From Kosmotogaceae bacterium (GTDB taxonomy: Bacteria; Thermotogota; Thermotogae; Petrotogales; Kosmotogaceae): a stretch of 64,000 nt of DNA. The translations under genes were made by a program, and so were the position numbers. The notes under the pieces are model-generated. The model was not told where the DNA came from, made no database searches, and saw only the letters and a list, made by a program, of their open reading frames with translations. The stretch covers positions 12,389-76,388 of the forward strand of contig DLVL01000009.1 in NCBI GenBank assembly GCA_003444085.1. The letters are read 5' to 3'. Shown here one piece after another: positions 63,063 through 64,000 of the stretch. Numbering within the stretch: the stretch's first letter is position 1; the number at the start of each line of letters is the position of its first letter.

Positions 63063-64000
63063 TTGAAAACGACTGACAAAGTCAGGAATCTTGCCCTTCT
63101 TGGTAAGAGGTTTACCTCGTCTGAGTTAACTTCTGCAGCTGAATACCTGGACATTGACGCTGATTACATTGACGATCTCATATGTCATCTATGTGAGAAT
63201 GATGTGATCATCTGTGAAGACAATACTTACCAGATCGTCAATCCAGTGCTTCTTTCACTCATTGATTCCCATCCTTATTGCGGTGAAAGTATTCATATCA
63301 GGCTAGCCTGTGTTAGAGAGAAAACTGACTCGATTCTATTTCACGCAAAACTCGCCGGCATTTCAGAACGTTCTTTTGCTGCCAGGTTACTCAGGTATAC
63401 CTGCAATGATTTCGAGAAGCATCCCAACGTGAAGCTTGCCCTGGAAAGACTCAAGGCAATTGAGTTTCTGGCAGGCGAGCAACCTTGGGCTGCACGAAAT
63501 CTTAGAATACACCTTTCCGAAATGACTGCCTCAGGCGTAGATTTTTCGGAAGAGCTTCTCAGAAGCTTCTCTGAGGGTAGACTGTACGGAAACTATCACC
63601 TGCTTCTGCGAGCGTTTCTTCACCAGTATCCGCAGGAAGAACTCCTGAGAGCAATACTGAGACGCAAGGAACTCCCATGTACAAGCTTTCAGAGGACTGT
63701 GCTGCAGTTCTTCGAAGCAAGGCTAAGATACCTCCTTGACTCAAGTGATAAGAACGCGGAATTAATTGCTGAGACAGTATTTAACATTGGGGAGAAAACG
63801 CGTTTTGAGGCAGTGTTGAAGGCTGATGGCTTGAATTTCTACGGTCTTCATCTTCGTAAGGTTGGTGATCTGTCAGGATTCAAGAAGATGATACAAGAGG
63901 CGATCGAGCTAACTGAGCGGTTTGATTTGGAGCTCTTCAAAGCCAGGTTTTACAATAACCTCAGCCTCATATACATGGACTCAAATCCTGCATACTCGCA
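63063..64000 (+). CDS. Large helical protein with probable N-terminal winged helix, 3' end missing
   Basis: A frame opens at TTG (63063-63065), five bases after AGGAGGGGG, and stays open for 312 codons to the window edge. Residues 1-65 look like a winged helix (RFTSSELTSAAEYLDIDADYID then a short wing). The rest is alpha-helical, with TPR-like pairs toward the end (FDLELFKARFYNNLSLIYMD near 290-309). It may be a MalT- or AfsR-like regulator or a TPR protein with a later output domain. The identity cannot be settled from the fragment. Confidence 0.55.
   Translation, partial: MKTTDKVRNLALLGKRFTSSELTSAAEYLDIDADYIDDLICHLCENDVIICEDNTYQIVNPVLLSLIDSHPYCGESIHIRLACVREKTDSILFHAKLAGISERSFAARLLRYTCNDFEKHPNVKLALERLKAIEFLAGEQPWAARNLRIHLSEMTASGVDFSEELLRSFSEGRLYGNYHLLLRAFLHQYPQEELLRAILRRKELPCTSFQRTVLQFFEARLRYLLDSSDKNAELIAETVFNIGEKTRFEAVLKADGLNFYGLHLRKVGDLSGFKKMIQEAIELTERFDLELFKARFYNNLSLIYMDSNPAYS

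Overview
The window looks like chromosomal DNA of a Thermotogae bacterium, most likely of the Kosmotoga/Mesotoga branch. This is inferred from gene content, not from a search. Pointers are a 59-residue [4Fe-4S] ferredoxin of the Thermotoga type, adjacent pgk and tpiA genes with an apparent frameshift junction, a long TrmB, SpoVS in what looks like a non-sporulating genome, and GGAGG ribosome binding sites. Coding density is high, genes commonly overlap by 1-40 bases, and there is no rRNA, insertion sequence, prophage or CRISPR array.

Layout. 1-2.4 kb: hpt (cut by the window edge), trmB and an alpha/beta hydrolase. 2.4-5.5 kb (minus): a UgpB/A/E-like sugar ABC transporter without an ATPase. 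5.7-11 kb (minus): an operon ord-ortA-ortB-oraS-oraE for oxidative degradation of ornithine through 2,4-diaminopentanoate and 2-amino-4-oxopentanoate. 11.2-25.6 kb (minus): a long macromolecular-synthesis and cell-division run, dnaG-rpoD-small ORF-degenerate ABC ATPase-fruK-like kinase-CBS protein-mtaB-class IV aminotransferase-dciA-gyrB-ftsQ-like-ftsA-ftsZ-pilB. 25.6-27.2 kb: ribosomal genes rplU-rpmA and rplM-rpsI. 27.4-30.2 kb: tRNA-Ser followed by a GH13 protein (plus), then spoVS and five tRNAs (minus). 30.4-37 kb (minus): rpsO, tsf/pyrH/eno and proS-ftsY-rrf2-coaD. 37.2 kb: purine nucleoside phosphorylase (plus), then dnaA (minus) and a serine/ferredoxin operon. 42-52 kb (plus): a DUF4230 protein, a flavin reductase-like protein, and the long operon zapB-like-zapA-like-murI-rapZ-yvcK-whiA-nrdR-greA-lysS-yqeY-glmL. 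52.2 kb: tRNA-Gly. 52.6-56.5 kb: a DHFR-like reductase, two unrecognised membrane proteins and a short Hsp70. 56.5-61.5 kb (minus): dnaX-ybaB-gap, then pgk-tpiA. 61.5-64 kb: a MATE transporter divergent from an unfinished gene with a probable DNA-binding N-terminus.

How the genes connect. The ornithine operon makes an adenosylcobalamin- and PLP-dependent mutase (OraSE). The GlmL/MutL-type ATPase 40 kb away is the natural candidate for its reactivation factor. Glycolysis (gap, pgk, tpiA, eno) is nearly complete from triose to PEP. The strongest special signal is at the pgk/tpiA junction: an A9 run carrying an A AAA AAC heptamer with an SD-like GAGG ten bases upstream, in the phase that would make a PGK-TIM fusion by -1 frameshifting. 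Many promoters here are of the extended -10 type (TGnTATAAT) with weak -35 boxes.
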